DNA from: Arundinibacter roseus
GTDB taxonomy: Bacteria; Bacteroidota; Bacteroidia; Cytophagales; Spirosomataceae
Direction of reading: 5' to 3'
Length of the DNA: 64,000 nt
Assembly (NCBI RefSeq): GCF_004348825.1
Contig: NZ_SMJU01000012.1
Location: forward strand, 1 to 64,000
The notes under the pieces were generated by a model that saw nothing but the letters and a program-made list of their open reading frames with translations, was not told where the DNA came from and did not search any database. Positions 26,764-34,576 of the stretch are shown one piece after another. Position 1 is the first letter of the stretch; each line of letters starts with the position of its first letter. The translations under genes were made by a program, and so were the position numbers.

Positions 26764-28050
26764 TTAGCTAAAAGGGGTAATACCAGGACGAGCGACTTCC
26801 ATTGCGGGAGGTGGAGTGGCAAAGCTAATGACACCTTCGGGGCCCCATTTCTCCGTTGAATTCATGGCATCTTCCCAGGTGATTTTCTTGCCTGTATACG
26901 CCGCCATTCGACCCATAATAGCCAAAAGTGTGCTTTGCGCCATCCACTCGCCGTTATTGATTGGCGTGCTGTTTCGGATAGCCGCAAAAAGCTCGTTATG
27001 TTCGGTTTGATACATATCGTTGTTTGGGCCGCTATATTTCCAGGGATTTGCACCTTCAATTTCGTGCGTATTTCGTGCACAATTGACCAGCGCTTTGCCT
27101 TTTGTACCGAAAGTTTCAACGGCATAGCTGTTTTCGCAGTTGGTCTGTTGACGCGATATATGGAAGCCTTTGGCACCGTTCGGGTAGTCATAGGTGATGG
27201 CAAAATGGTCATAGATATGGCCGAAAAGTGCATCCGTGCGTACCTGCCGTCCGCCCGTTCCGACAGCGCTAATGGGAAGCACATCGCCCAGCGCCCACGA
27301 CATCATATCGATGCTATGCACGGCCTGCTCCACAATATGGTCACCGGCAAGCCAGGTGTAATACATCCAGTTGCGCAGTTGAAACTCCATGTCAGTCCAC
27401 TCGGGTTTACGGGGATATGACCATAGTGTACCTGTATTGTAGGTATTATACACGGCCATTACGTCACCTACGGAGCCATCCAGGATTTTTCCAAAACTAG
27501 CTCGTTTAGGTTCGTGAAAGCGCCAGCAAAAGCCTGATACCAGCGACAGGTTTTTCTCTTTGGCCAGTTTTGCGGCTTCCAGTACTTTTTTAATGCCGGG
27601 TGTATCAACAGCTACGGGTTTTTCACAGAAAACGTGTTTGCCTGCATTGATGGCAGCCGTAAGGTGCTCAGGCCGGAAATGCGGTGGAGTAGTCAGGATA
27701 ACTACGTCCACACCAGAGTCAATCACTTTTTGGTAGGCATCAAATCCGATGAATTTGTGGCCTTCGTCAACCTTTACTTTGTCGCCGTGAACTTTGGTTA
27801 ACCCTTCAAGCGAGAGGTCGAGTTTATCCCGAAAAATATCGCCGACGGCATGCAGCACCACGTTGGGGTCTGCGCTCAGGGCCTGCTTGGCTGCACCTGA
27901 GCCGCGCCCTCCGCAACCCACCAGGCCCACTTTGAGTGTTTCGCTATTGACTCCGGCAAAAGCTCTGTTAGACGTGATGATGGCTGGAAAAGCAGAACCT
28001 GCCAGGGCAACCCCGGCCAGTTTGAGAACGTCTCTGCGTGAGGTATTCAT
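26764..28050 (-). CDS. Tat-exported Gfo/Idh/MocA family oxidoreductase
   Basis: The start at 28050 gives MNTSRRDVLKLAGVALAG, a clear twin-arginine signal, in a 428-residue protein. The Rossmann fold has VGLVGCGGRGSGAAKQAL, then VVILTTPPHFRPEH and HVFCEKPVAVD, where the Glu-Lys-Pro Lys is the catalytic residue of the family. The C-terminal half is the alpha/beta substrate domain (WMYYTWLAGDHIVEQAVHSIDMMSWALGD). Such enzymes oxidise or reduce sugar hydroxyls with NAD(P), and Tat export explains how a cofactor-loaded enzyme reaches the periplasm. It is the first gene of an operon with the isomerase 7 bp downstream. Confidence 0.92.
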   Translation of the reverse strand: MNTSRRDVLKLAGVALAGSAFPAIITSNRAFAGVNSETLKVGLVGCGGRGSGAAKQALSADPNVVLHAVGDIFRDKLDLSLEGLTKVHGDKVKVDEGHKFIGFDAYQKVIDSGVDVVILTTPPHFRPEHLTAAINAGKHVFCEKPVAVDTPGIKKVLEAAKLAKEKNLSLVSGFCWRFHEPKRASFGKILDGSVGDVMAVYNTYNTGTLWSYPRKPEWTDMEFQLRNWMYYTWLAGDHIVEQAVHSIDMMSWALGDVLPISAVGTGGRQVRTDALFGHIYDHFAITYDYPNGAKGFHISRQQTNCENSYAVETFGTKGKALVNCARNTHEIEGANPWKYSGPNNDMYQTEHNELFAAIRNSTPINNGEWMAQSTLLAIMGRMAAYTGKKITWEDAMNSTEKWGPEGVISFATPPPAMEVARPGITPFS

Positions 28051-28313
28051 AGGTACTAAGAAATTTAGGAATTGAAAATGTGATTTAATGCATTCAATAA
28101 ATGAATCAGATACTATCAATTCATTTGCTATCCAAATATGCTATTTATTTTTGAAATTTTTTTAATAAGACCTCGCTTCTTTTTGTCAGGAAGCAAAAGG
28201 AAGGATCTATTTCAAAATCGTTTTTAGTTGCCTTTGCGGTAGATTTGAAAACACATCCGGTTTAAGGTAGTTATCGTAGAGTTCAGGATTATCTGCGAAA
28301 ACGATAGCTTGTT

Positions 28314-29726
28314 ATGAAAAGCAAAAGGGCTCATTTTTCTTATGTACTCGTCACACTTCTTTTGTTGGGATGGGTGAAAAGCGTACAAGCCCAATGCCCG
28401 ACTGCCCTTCCTTTTCTGGACCAATATGAACGTGGAGAGTCTTCTCTGACGTTGAGTGGATGTTTGCCTCTGACAGTAGAAGTACGGAATCAGGTACCGG
28501 AGGCAACCAACATCCGTACGGTGTTTGACTATCAGGGCGGAAATATTTCACCGCAAAATCTATCCAATGAACAGGTGTATAGATACCCAAAAACCGGAAG
28601 TTATACGCTCATTCAGCTGGTCGATAAGGAAAATAAAACGTACGTTTCCTGCCATACGGTAGAAGTTACGGATACCATTGCTCCGGTCGTGCGTGCGGTT
28701 CCCTGTGCGGATGGCGGCGTTCAACTGATTTTTGATGCCAATCAACCTACAAAATATCCAACCTATCAGGTCGATTGGGGCGATACCGAAATTAAAGGCT
28801 ATCCCAGTTTTCGCAGAATTCAGTACAAATATGCGAGTCCTGCTACGTACACCATTCGGGTGCGGGGGGTGCATACACCCGGTCAATGCCGTGGGAGCAT
28901 TACTCAGCTCACCTACGTGGCGCCCGAATCGCTTTCGCCGCCAGTCATAACCGAAGGGAGAGCGGCTGATGAGCAAAACATTTTGCTCTCTTACGAACAC
29001 ACATTACCTACCGACCTGATTCTGCTCCGTGGAAGCGCAGGGGGTACGTTTGAACCGGCAGGCAATTTACTTTCATCCAGCGAAACATCCGTTGCCACCA
29101 CTATGATTCGACCCGAAGAGGTCTGTTTTCAGTTGCAGCCCGCTGATTCCTGCCTGTCAAGTTTGCGGTCAAAGGTGGTTTGCGCAGCTGAATTTGCAGC
29201 AATCGGTTCGCCCGATTCCAATACTTTAACATGGAAAATACCTGATCATTCTACGCAGGCAACGGCACGAATTGAACGGGACAATGCCTCATGGCGTATG
29301 CTTGCGGCGCCACTTTCCGAATCAGAGGCTTCCGATCAAACGTTTGTGTGCGGGCAAAACGTTTGTTATCAGCTCATTGTCTCCCAAAATGAATTTAGCT
29401 ACTATTCGCCTGCGGTATGTGTACAAGTGCCAGAAGACCAATGTGTTAGTCGCCCGCCGTTTTTTATGCCCGAAGCTTTTTCGCCAAATCATGATGGAAT
29501 CAACGATGCCCTGGAAATAAAAGGGGTAATAAGTCCTGAATTTGAAATCCAGATTTTTAATGCCTGGGGCACTCCGGTTTTTTATTCACGAGATCCAGCC
29601 GAAGGCTGGGATGGTACCGTTGGACAAACACCTGCTCCCGCCGGAGTGTACGCTTATTCCATTCGTTTTCTGGATCGAACTGGCAACTACGCCACTAAAA
29701 GTGGTTCGGTGCTTTTGGTTAGATAA
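28314..29726 (+). CDS. Surface protein with PKD-like region and gliding-motility C-terminal domain
   Basis: This 470-residue precursor has a signal peptide (about 1-22, ending VQAQ). The central Ig-like/PKD-type part includes VDWGDTEIKGYPSFRRIQYKYASPATYTIRV. The C-terminal CHU_C-type domain has FFMPEAFSPNHDGINDALEIKG, then FEIQIFNAWGTPVFYSRD, GWDGTVGQ, and APAGVYAYSIRFLDRTG. This C-terminus directs export by the type IX secretion system (type B sorting signal), so the protein should be on the cell surface. The middle contains many Cys, probably disulphides. Its ligand is unknown. It converges with the hypothetical gene ending at 29737. Confidence 0.85.
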   Translation: MKSKRAHFSYVLVTLLLLGWVKSVQAQCPTALPFLDQYERGESSLTLSGCLPLTVEVRNQVPEATNIRTVFDYQGGNISPQNLSNEQVYRYPKTGSYTLIQLVDKENKTYVSCHTVEVTDTIAPVVRAVPCADGGVQLIFDANQPTKYPTYQVDWGDTEIKGYPSFRRIQYKYASPATYTIRVRGVHTPGQCRGSITQLTYVAPESLSPPVITEGRAADEQNILLSYEHTLPTDLILLRGSAGGTFEPAGNLLSSSETSVATTMIRPEEVCFQLQPADSCLSSLRSKVVCAAEFAAIGSPDSNTLTWKIPDHSTQATARIERDNASWRMLAAPLSESEASDQTFVCGQNVCYQLIVSQNEFSYYSPAVCVQVPEDQCVSRPPFFMPEAFSPNHDGINDALEIKGVISPEFEIQIFNAWGTPVFYSRDPAEGWDGTVGQTPAPAGVYAYSIRFLDRTGNYATKSGSVLLVR

Positions 29727-29736
29727 CTTCTGATGC

Positions 29737-30447
29737 TCAGAGTAATCCAACACAAAATTTCATGAGTCGCTGCAAATCCTCCTCTTCGGTAAACTGCACC
29801 TGATTTTGTTTCAGGTAGTCGGCAATTGCCTCTTTATGATTGGGGAAAAGTCGGAGGAAGTTCTTCTTCGTCGCAGGAAAAATAAGGTCATTCTGATCGA
29901 CGAGAAAAAAGGCTCTTTTTACCGAATACACCACATCACCCCCAATGTTCAGTTTCGAAATGGAGCTATTTCCATTTGAAAAAGACGTAAAAGTTTTGAT
30001 GGAAGAAACCCCCGACGACTGTCCATACGCCCCAATTTTATCAACATTTGCCACTTGAAGAGAATTGTCGACCGCAAGCTGAACGGTATGCTCGTTGGAC
30101 AAAATTTTTAGAAATCCTTTTTTGCCATTGTACACATAGGTGTCATTTTGAATAGAAATTGCATGAATACTATATTCCTGATCCAGGCTCAGGGTGTCGC
30201 CTGAGGGGCTCAAAAACTGCATTTCCTGCAAGAGCATATTATAATTTAGCTTAGCCACCGGTGCCCGGCCATTTCGGTAGCGCACGATTCCGTCGCTAAA
30301 TTGATCGTATGTGTATTTAAACTGAGTAAAAAGTTGATTGTCTGTTTTTCCTCCATCTTTTACCCGCATGGTTTCTTTTCGATCCTGTGCCTGTAAATTG
30401 AGCGCTAAGGCACTCATAAAGAAAAGTATATAGATAAAAATTTTCAT
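29737..30447 (-). CDS. Secreted protein of unknown function
   Basis: This 236-residue precursor has a clear signal peptide (MKIFIYILFFMSALALNLQAQ). I do not recognise its family. The mature part is soluble and beta-rich, with FKYTYDQFSDGIVRYRNGRAPVAKLNYNMLLQEMQFLSPSGDTLSL, a pattern seen in many small Bacteroidota periplasmic proteins. The C-terminus has a helix with NHKEAIADYLKQNQVQFTEEEDLQRLM. It is divergent from the RNA methyltransferase gene, with 114 bp between them. Confidence 0.7.
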   Translation of the reverse strand: MKIFIYILFFMSALALNLQAQDRKETMRVKDGGKTDNQLFTQFKYTYDQFSDGIVRYRNGRAPVAKLNYNMLLQEMQFLSPSGDTLSLDQEYSIHAISIQNDTYVYNGKKGFLKILSNEHTVQLAVDNSLQVANVDKIGAYGQSSGVSSIKTFTSFSNGNSSISKLNIGGDVVYSVKRAFFLVDQNDLIFPATKKNFLRLFPNHKEAIADYLKQNQVQFTEEEDLQRLMKFCVGLL

Positions 30448-30546
30448 TGGATGGATAGAAGTAAGGTGAAAATAATAAAGAATGTATGTGTATACAGAAG
30501 GTCATTCTGCACAAAAATCTACTGACAGAGATACAAAAATGCAGAC

Positions 30547-30555
30547 AGGAGGTGA
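30547..30555 (+). promoter_or_regulatory. Perfect Shine-Dalgarno AGGAGGTGA deciding a GTG start
   Basis: The nine bases complement the 16S rRNA 3' end. AGGAGG ends 9 nt before the GTG at 30562, while the next in-frame ATG at 30595 is too far away. Other genes in this window lack such sites. Confidence 0.6.
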
Positions 30556-30561
30556 ATCTTT

Positions 30562-31152
30562 GTGAACAAGCCCGTAGGTTTGGATGATTGGTTAATGAAC
30601 GAAGAAAATACGAAAGTTTATATGAAAAAACGCATGATGGAAGAGATGGGGCGACTCTCAATTCCTGAATTTATAGCGGCCGACAAGTTTCCATATGTGT
30701 TGGTGCTTGAAAATATTCGTAGCCTGAACAACGTAGGCTCATTTTTTCGAACTGCCGATGCCTTTCGGGCCGAAACCCTCTTTTTGGGTGGCTACACGCA
30801 GGCGCCTCCGCATCGTGAAATTACGAAAAGTGCGTTGGGTGCTGAGTTGGCAGTTCCCTGGCAAAAGGCGGAGGATGTACCCATGCTATTGAAATCATTA
30901 AAGCAAGAGGGATATACGCTTGTGGCGGTTGAACAGGTCGAGGAAAGTATGCTGTTGCAGCACTTTGACCCACCGACTGGCGCAAAGTTTGCCTTTGTGT
31001 TTGGCAATGAAGTAGAGGGTGTAAGTCAGGAAGTGATTGATTTAGTGGACATTTGCCTGGAAATTCCTCAATTTGGCACCAAGCATTCGTTCAATGTTTC
31101 GGTTTCCGCCGGGATTGTCCTCTGGAAATTTGTTGAGAAAAACTTAACATAA
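30562..31152 (+). CDS. SpoU/TrmH-family RNA 2'-O-methyltransferase
   Basis: This 196-residue protein starts at GTG 30562, supported by the Shine-Dalgarno at 30547. It has the three SPOUT motifs: LVLENIRSLNNVGSFFRTADAF (motif 1, with the catalytic Asn and Arg), FAFVFGNEVEGVS (motif 2), and LEIPQFGTKHSFNVSVSAGIVLW (motif 3). These knot-fold enzymes methylate the 2'-OH of tRNA or rRNA from S-adenosylmethionine. There is no N-terminal RNA-binding extension of the RlmB type, so the target nucleotide is undefined. It is followed by the H1-like gene after a candidate promoter. Confidence 0.92.
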   Translation: MNKPVGLDDWLMNEENTKVYMKKRMMEEMGRLSIPEFIAADKFPYVLVLENIRSLNNVGSFFRTADAFRAETLFLGGYTQAPPHREITKSALGAELAVPWQKAEDVPMLLKSLKQEGYTLVAVEQVEESMLLQHFDPPTGAKFAFVFGNEVEGVSQEVIDLVDICLEIPQFGTKHSFNVSVSAGIVLWKFVEKNLT

Positions 31153-31167
31153 AAATAACACAAAGCT

Positions 31168-31199
31168 TTTGTTTATTAGAAAAATTACGTATCTATTTG
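31168..31199 (+). promoter_or_regulatory. Candidate promoter for the H1-like gene
   Basis: TTTG, a 20-nt spacer and TCTATTTG match the Bacteroidota consensus with one base off in the -7 box. The expected start is about 50 nt before the ATG. Confidence 0.4.
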
Positions 31200-31257
31200 T
31201 AGATTTTTTTAATTCAAACCTCCTATCACAACATAGGACAATTATTATCTATTTTTT

Positions 31258-31782
31258 ATGAAATCAACGACCAAAAAGCTGACTACCGAAATTGCGGAGA
31301 CGCTTGAAGCAAAGCTTGAACAGCTGACTACCCAATCAAAAAAGTTGAAAAAGTCAGTTGGAAAAACAGCTGAAAAACTAGCAAAGAAAGTTAGCAAACT
31401 TGTCAAAAAAGAAGCTAAGAAAGCAGAGAAATCGACTGAAAAAGGCAAGAAAAAGGAAACCGACAAGCTTAAAAAAGAGGCAAAGAAGGCTCAGAAAAAT
31501 GCCGAAAAAGCAAAGAAAAATGGCGAACGTGCAGCCGGAAAACTTGCCAAAAAAGAAGCTAAAAAAGCCGGGAACAAGAAGCCTGAACCTGTAACTACGC
31601 CAACGCCTGCCGCTGCGTCAGCTCCAAAGGCTGCTGCTCCTGCTGCCAAACCGGCCGCCCCAGCTGCTAAACCGGCAACAACTGCTGCCAAACCCCGTCC
31701 GGCTGCTCCCAAAAAAGCAGCGCCAGCCAAGCCTGCTGCATCTGCGCCAAAAGCAACCGAAGAAACACCCGCCAAAGGGTAA
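31258..31782 (+). CDS. Lys/Ala-rich histone H1-like protein
   Basis: This 174-residue low-complexity protein has two parts. Residues 1-110 are rich in Lys, Ala and Glu with many KKEAKKAEK-type repeats and should form a long helix or coiled coil. Residues 110-174 are a disordered tail of Ala, Pro and Lys (AAPAAKPAAPAAKPA-like repeats). This resembles eukaryotic H1 tails and bacterial Hc1/AlgP-type nucleoid proteins, so it may bind DNA or RNA by charge. No globular domain is present. It has its own candidate promoter and terminator, so it is expressed as a single gene. Confidence 0.75.
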   Translation: MKSTTKKLTTEIAETLEAKLEQLTTQSKKLKKSVGKTAEKLAKKVSKLVKKEAKKAEKSTEKGKKKETDKLKKEAKKAQKNAEKAKKNGERAAGKLAKKEAKKAGNKKPEPVTTPTPAAASAPKAAAPAAKPAAPAAKPATTAAKPRPAAPKKAAPAKPAASAPKATEETPAKG

Positions 31783-31862
31783 TTGTCGATTTCAAAGCAA
31801 GGTTGCCGTACCCTTTTGCAGAAGAAACTCCACCTGAGGCACCTGATAATATTCTGTAATTT

Positions 31863-31903
31863 TCGGGCAAATGACTATCTGAAATTCAGAATCATTTGCC
31901 CGA
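31863..31903 (+). terminator. Terminator after the H1-like gene
   Basis: A 12-bp perfect stem (TCGGGCAAATGA with its complement) around a 17-nt loop is followed by TTTAT, 81 bp after the stop and 10 bp before the next ATG. Confidence 0.6.
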
Positions 31904-31913
31904 TTTATAGTAC

Positions 31914-33632
31914 ATGTCAGAACTTTTTCCTTCTCTATCCTTGAAACATTCCCTCGCTATTTTTTGGCTTCGGCTATGTCTTGCAACAACGCTCATTCAG
32001 GCGCCGCTTGTGTATGGACAGGTATATAACTCTTTGGTTGTCAGTGAAATACTTTCTGATCCAACGCCCGTTAGAAACCTTCCCAATGCAGAGTATATCG
32101 AGCTTTATAATCGAACGACACGGGCTATTTCACTAAAAAACTGGACGATTCAGGTAGGAGAGCGGCGTAGCCTTTTACCGGAGGTTTCCATTTCAGCCGG
32201 CGCGTATCTTCTACTGTGCGCCCCGGCGGATACCAGTATTTTCCAAACGTTTGGTCCGACGGCTGGGGTAAGTCGTTTTTTATTGCCAAATTCCGGTGCC
32301 ACACTTTCGCTTTTTAATGAAAAAAACACGCTAGTATTTTCATTAACCTATGCCGAGCAGTGGTGGCCGGCTGCCATGCGTGGCGGCTACGCCCTGGAAA
32401 TGGTTGATTCGGAAAATCCCTGTGGGCAGTTGAGCAACTGGAAGGTGTCAACACATCCCGACGGTGGAACTCCCGGCAGACCCAATGCGGTTGCTGCCAC
32501 GAATGCTGACCGGAGTCCGCCTGTTGCCGAGCGCGTGGAGGTGTTGAGCGCACGAAATTTTGCCGTGACTTTTAATGAAAGATTGGATAGTTTGCAATTG
32601 GGAGATTTTGCGTTTGAGGGACGGGAAATAAGCCATATACTGCTTGAATCTCCGTCATTTTCTACCATTTTTCTTGAAATTGTTTCTCCTCTCAATCCCG
32701 GACAAGCGTATCAACTGACGCTACAAAATGCAGCCGATTGTGCAGGCAATTACGCACGTGAAACGACCCTAACCGTTGGATTGCCTCAGCTGGCAGATTC
32801 CGGTGACGTAGTACTCAACGAAATCTTATTTGATCCCCGTCCGGGTGGAGTTGATTTTGTTGAAATCTATAACCAAACTTCAAAATTCATTAACTTAAAA
32901 AATTGGTCCATTGGAAATTTGAATCAGGGCATACCGTCTTCCTTTCGGGTCATCACGACAAGAAACGTACTTTTACTTCCGTATCAATTTCTGGCTTTAA
33001 CCATTGATCCTGAAAAGGTCGCTGCTGAATATCCGACGGAACATTCTCGAAATTTTCTAAAATTAGCCTCCATGCCTGCTTTCCCTGACAAAAGTGGTGG
33101 TGTGGTACTTCGTGATTCGCAGGAAACTATTTTTGACCATTTTGCTTACGAAGCATCCTTTCATTCGCCATTCCTGCGAGATGCTGAGGGCGTTTCCCTC
33201 GAACGCCTTTTTCCAGAAAAACCTGCCTCGGAGCGTAGCAACTGGCAGTCGGCGGCCTCCGTTGTTGGCTATGCAACCCCCGGCTACGGAAATTCTCAAC
33301 GCATTTCTGATCAGCCCGTTGAAGATTTTTTTGTCGAACCTGAGGCTTTTACTCCCAATGGAGATGGAAATGACGACATAGCCATAATTCGGTACTCGCT
33401 TCCGGTTTCTGGGCAAATTGGCAGCATAAGGATTTACGATGTACAGGGAAGGTTGATTCGCTACCTGATTAATAATCAATGGATTGGGAGTGAAGGTAAC
33501 GTTCAGTGGGACGGTTCTGATGATCAGGGACGTCCCGTTCGGACAGGTTACTATCTGATTTTGATCGAGACATTTGATGCACAGGGAAATCAGCGACAGT
33601 TTAAAAAGCGAGTAGCAGTGGTGCACCCCTGA
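31914..33632 (+). CDS. Surface protein with two lamin-tail domains and a sorting C-terminus
   Basis: This 572-residue precursor has a signal or hydrophobic N-terminus (about 14-41, ending VYGQ). The first lamin-tail domain (about 42-160: LVVSEILSDPTPVRNLPNAEYIELYN, LKNWTIQVG) is followed by an Ig-like Big_5-type region (VEVLSARNFAVTFNERLDSLQLGDFAF). The second lamin-tail domain has VVLNEILFDPRPGGVDFVEIYN. The C-terminal FlgD/gliding-type domain carries EAFTPNGDGNDDIAIIRYSL, IRIYDVQGRLIRYL, and VQWDGSDDQGRPVRTGYYLI. Such proteins are secreted by the type IX system and attached or released at the surface. The function of the lamin-tail part is unknown. Confidence 0.87.
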   Translation: MSELFPSLSLKHSLAIFWLRLCLATTLIQAPLVYGQVYNSLVVSEILSDPTPVRNLPNAEYIELYNRTTRAISLKNWTIQVGERRSLLPEVSISAGAYLLLCAPADTSIFQTFGPTAGVSRFLLPNSGATLSLFNEKNTLVFSLTYAEQWWPAAMRGGYALEMVDSENPCGQLSNWKVSTHPDGGTPGRPNAVAATNADRSPPVAERVEVLSARNFAVTFNERLDSLQLGDFAFEGREISHILLESPSFSTIFLEIVSPLNPGQAYQLTLQNAADCAGNYARETTLTVGLPQLADSGDVVLNEILFDPRPGGVDFVEIYNQTSKFINLKNWSIGNLNQGIPSSFRVITTRNVLLLPYQFLALTIDPEKVAAEYPTEHSRNFLKLASMPAFPDKSGGVVLRDSQETIFDHFAYEASFHSPFLRDAEGVSLERLFPEKPASERSNWQSAASVVGYATPGYGNSQRISDQPVEDFFVEPEAFTPNGDGNDDIAIIRYSLPVSGQIGSIRIYDVQGRLIRYLINNQWIGSEGNVQWDGSDDQGRPVRTGYYLILIETFDAQGNQRQFKKRVAVVHP

Positions 33633-33890
33633 TATTCTCAGACTGTTCAGAAAATACCCGAAAATTCAAGAAATAGCCAGGAATTTACGTTAAACTAATC
33701 AGGCTTTTTATATAATTTAAACTAAACACAAGATCAAATTTTAAGGCACTTTGATAAATAGCCTTTGGCATAGAAATGGCTAGTTCTTATCTTAGTGTCC
33801 TAATCTTCTGCCCTCCTGGCTCGCTCTTATACTATCCGTCGTGGGAAATTTTGAGTAACCTGTATTCACATTCATTTTTTATACTCAGGT

Positions 33891-34487
33891 ATGAAGCTAG
33901 TTCAGGCCGAAATTTACATTTTGAAAGAACTTCAAAAAAATCTTTCATCGTCGTTATACTATCATAGCCTTGCTCATGTGTTGGATGTATCGGACTCGGC
34001 CATACGTATAGCCCTATCCGAAGGCATTACAGATCCGCATTCGTTGGCGCTTCTCCGAACGGCTGCTCTTTTTCATGATGCGGGATTTATGGTCACGTAT
34101 GATGGTCACGAAGATCAGGGATGTCAAATTGTTCATGAAATATTGCCAGCCTATGAGTATTCAACGCATGATATTCAAGCAGTTTGTGGCATGATTCAGG
34201 CGACAAAGATTCCTCAAACACCCAAAAATCATCTGGAAGAAATCATCTGCGATGCCGATTTGGATTACCTCGGACGCGACGATTTCTCTATCATTGCTGA
34301 TCAACTTTTTCTGGAATTGAAAGAGCGGGCAATTGTCCCTAATAAAGAAACGTGGGATTTGATTCAGGTGCGTTTTATGGAAAATCATCGCTATTGGACT
34401 GTTACTTCACTAACAGATAGAGCGCCTCGTAAGCAGCAGCATTTAGAAAAACTTCGGCACAGTGTGCAGCTACAAAACAAGTCCTGA
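33891..34487 (+). CDS. HD-domain protein
   Basis: This 198-residue soluble protein has the HD phosphohydrolase pattern: YHSLAHV (His25 and His29), RTAALFHDAGF (His62-Asp63 pair), GHEDQGCQI, and a late Asp in CDADLDYLGRDDF. These are metal ligands of the HD superfamily, which hydrolyses nucleotides or other phosphomonoesters. There is no ppGpp synthetase part, so a stringent-response role is not indicated. The substrate is unknown. It converges with the VCBS lipoprotein gene, with that gene's terminator at 34504-34545 between them. Confidence 0.85.
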   Translation: MKLVQAEIYILKELQKNLSSSLYYHSLAHVLDVSDSAIRIALSEGITDPHSLALLRTAALFHDAGFMVTYDGHEDQGCQIVHEILPAYEYSTHDIQAVCGMIQATKIPQTPKNHLEEIICDADLDYLGRDDFSIIADQLFLELKERAIVPNKETWDLIQVRFMENHRYWTVTSLTDRAPRKQQHLEKLRHSVQLQNKS

Positions 34488-34503
34488 TCTTGGGGTAAAA
34501 TTG

Positions 34504-34545
34504 TAAAAAAATGCGTATAAGGTTGTTTTATAACCCTATACGCAT
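34504..34545 (-). terminator. Terminator after the VCBS lipoprotein gene
   Basis: A 14-bp stem with one mismatch (ATGCGTATAAGGTT, 7-nt loop) has a run of A on its left, forming the T tract on the minus strand. Confidence 0.75.
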
Positions 34546-34576
34546 GATAATGAATTCTATAAAGATTACTTTATGA

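Noticed and set aside
31491-31775. Ala/Gly-rich antisense frame in the H1-like gene
   Set aside because: It is a reverse reading of the Lys/Ala repeats and not an independent gene.
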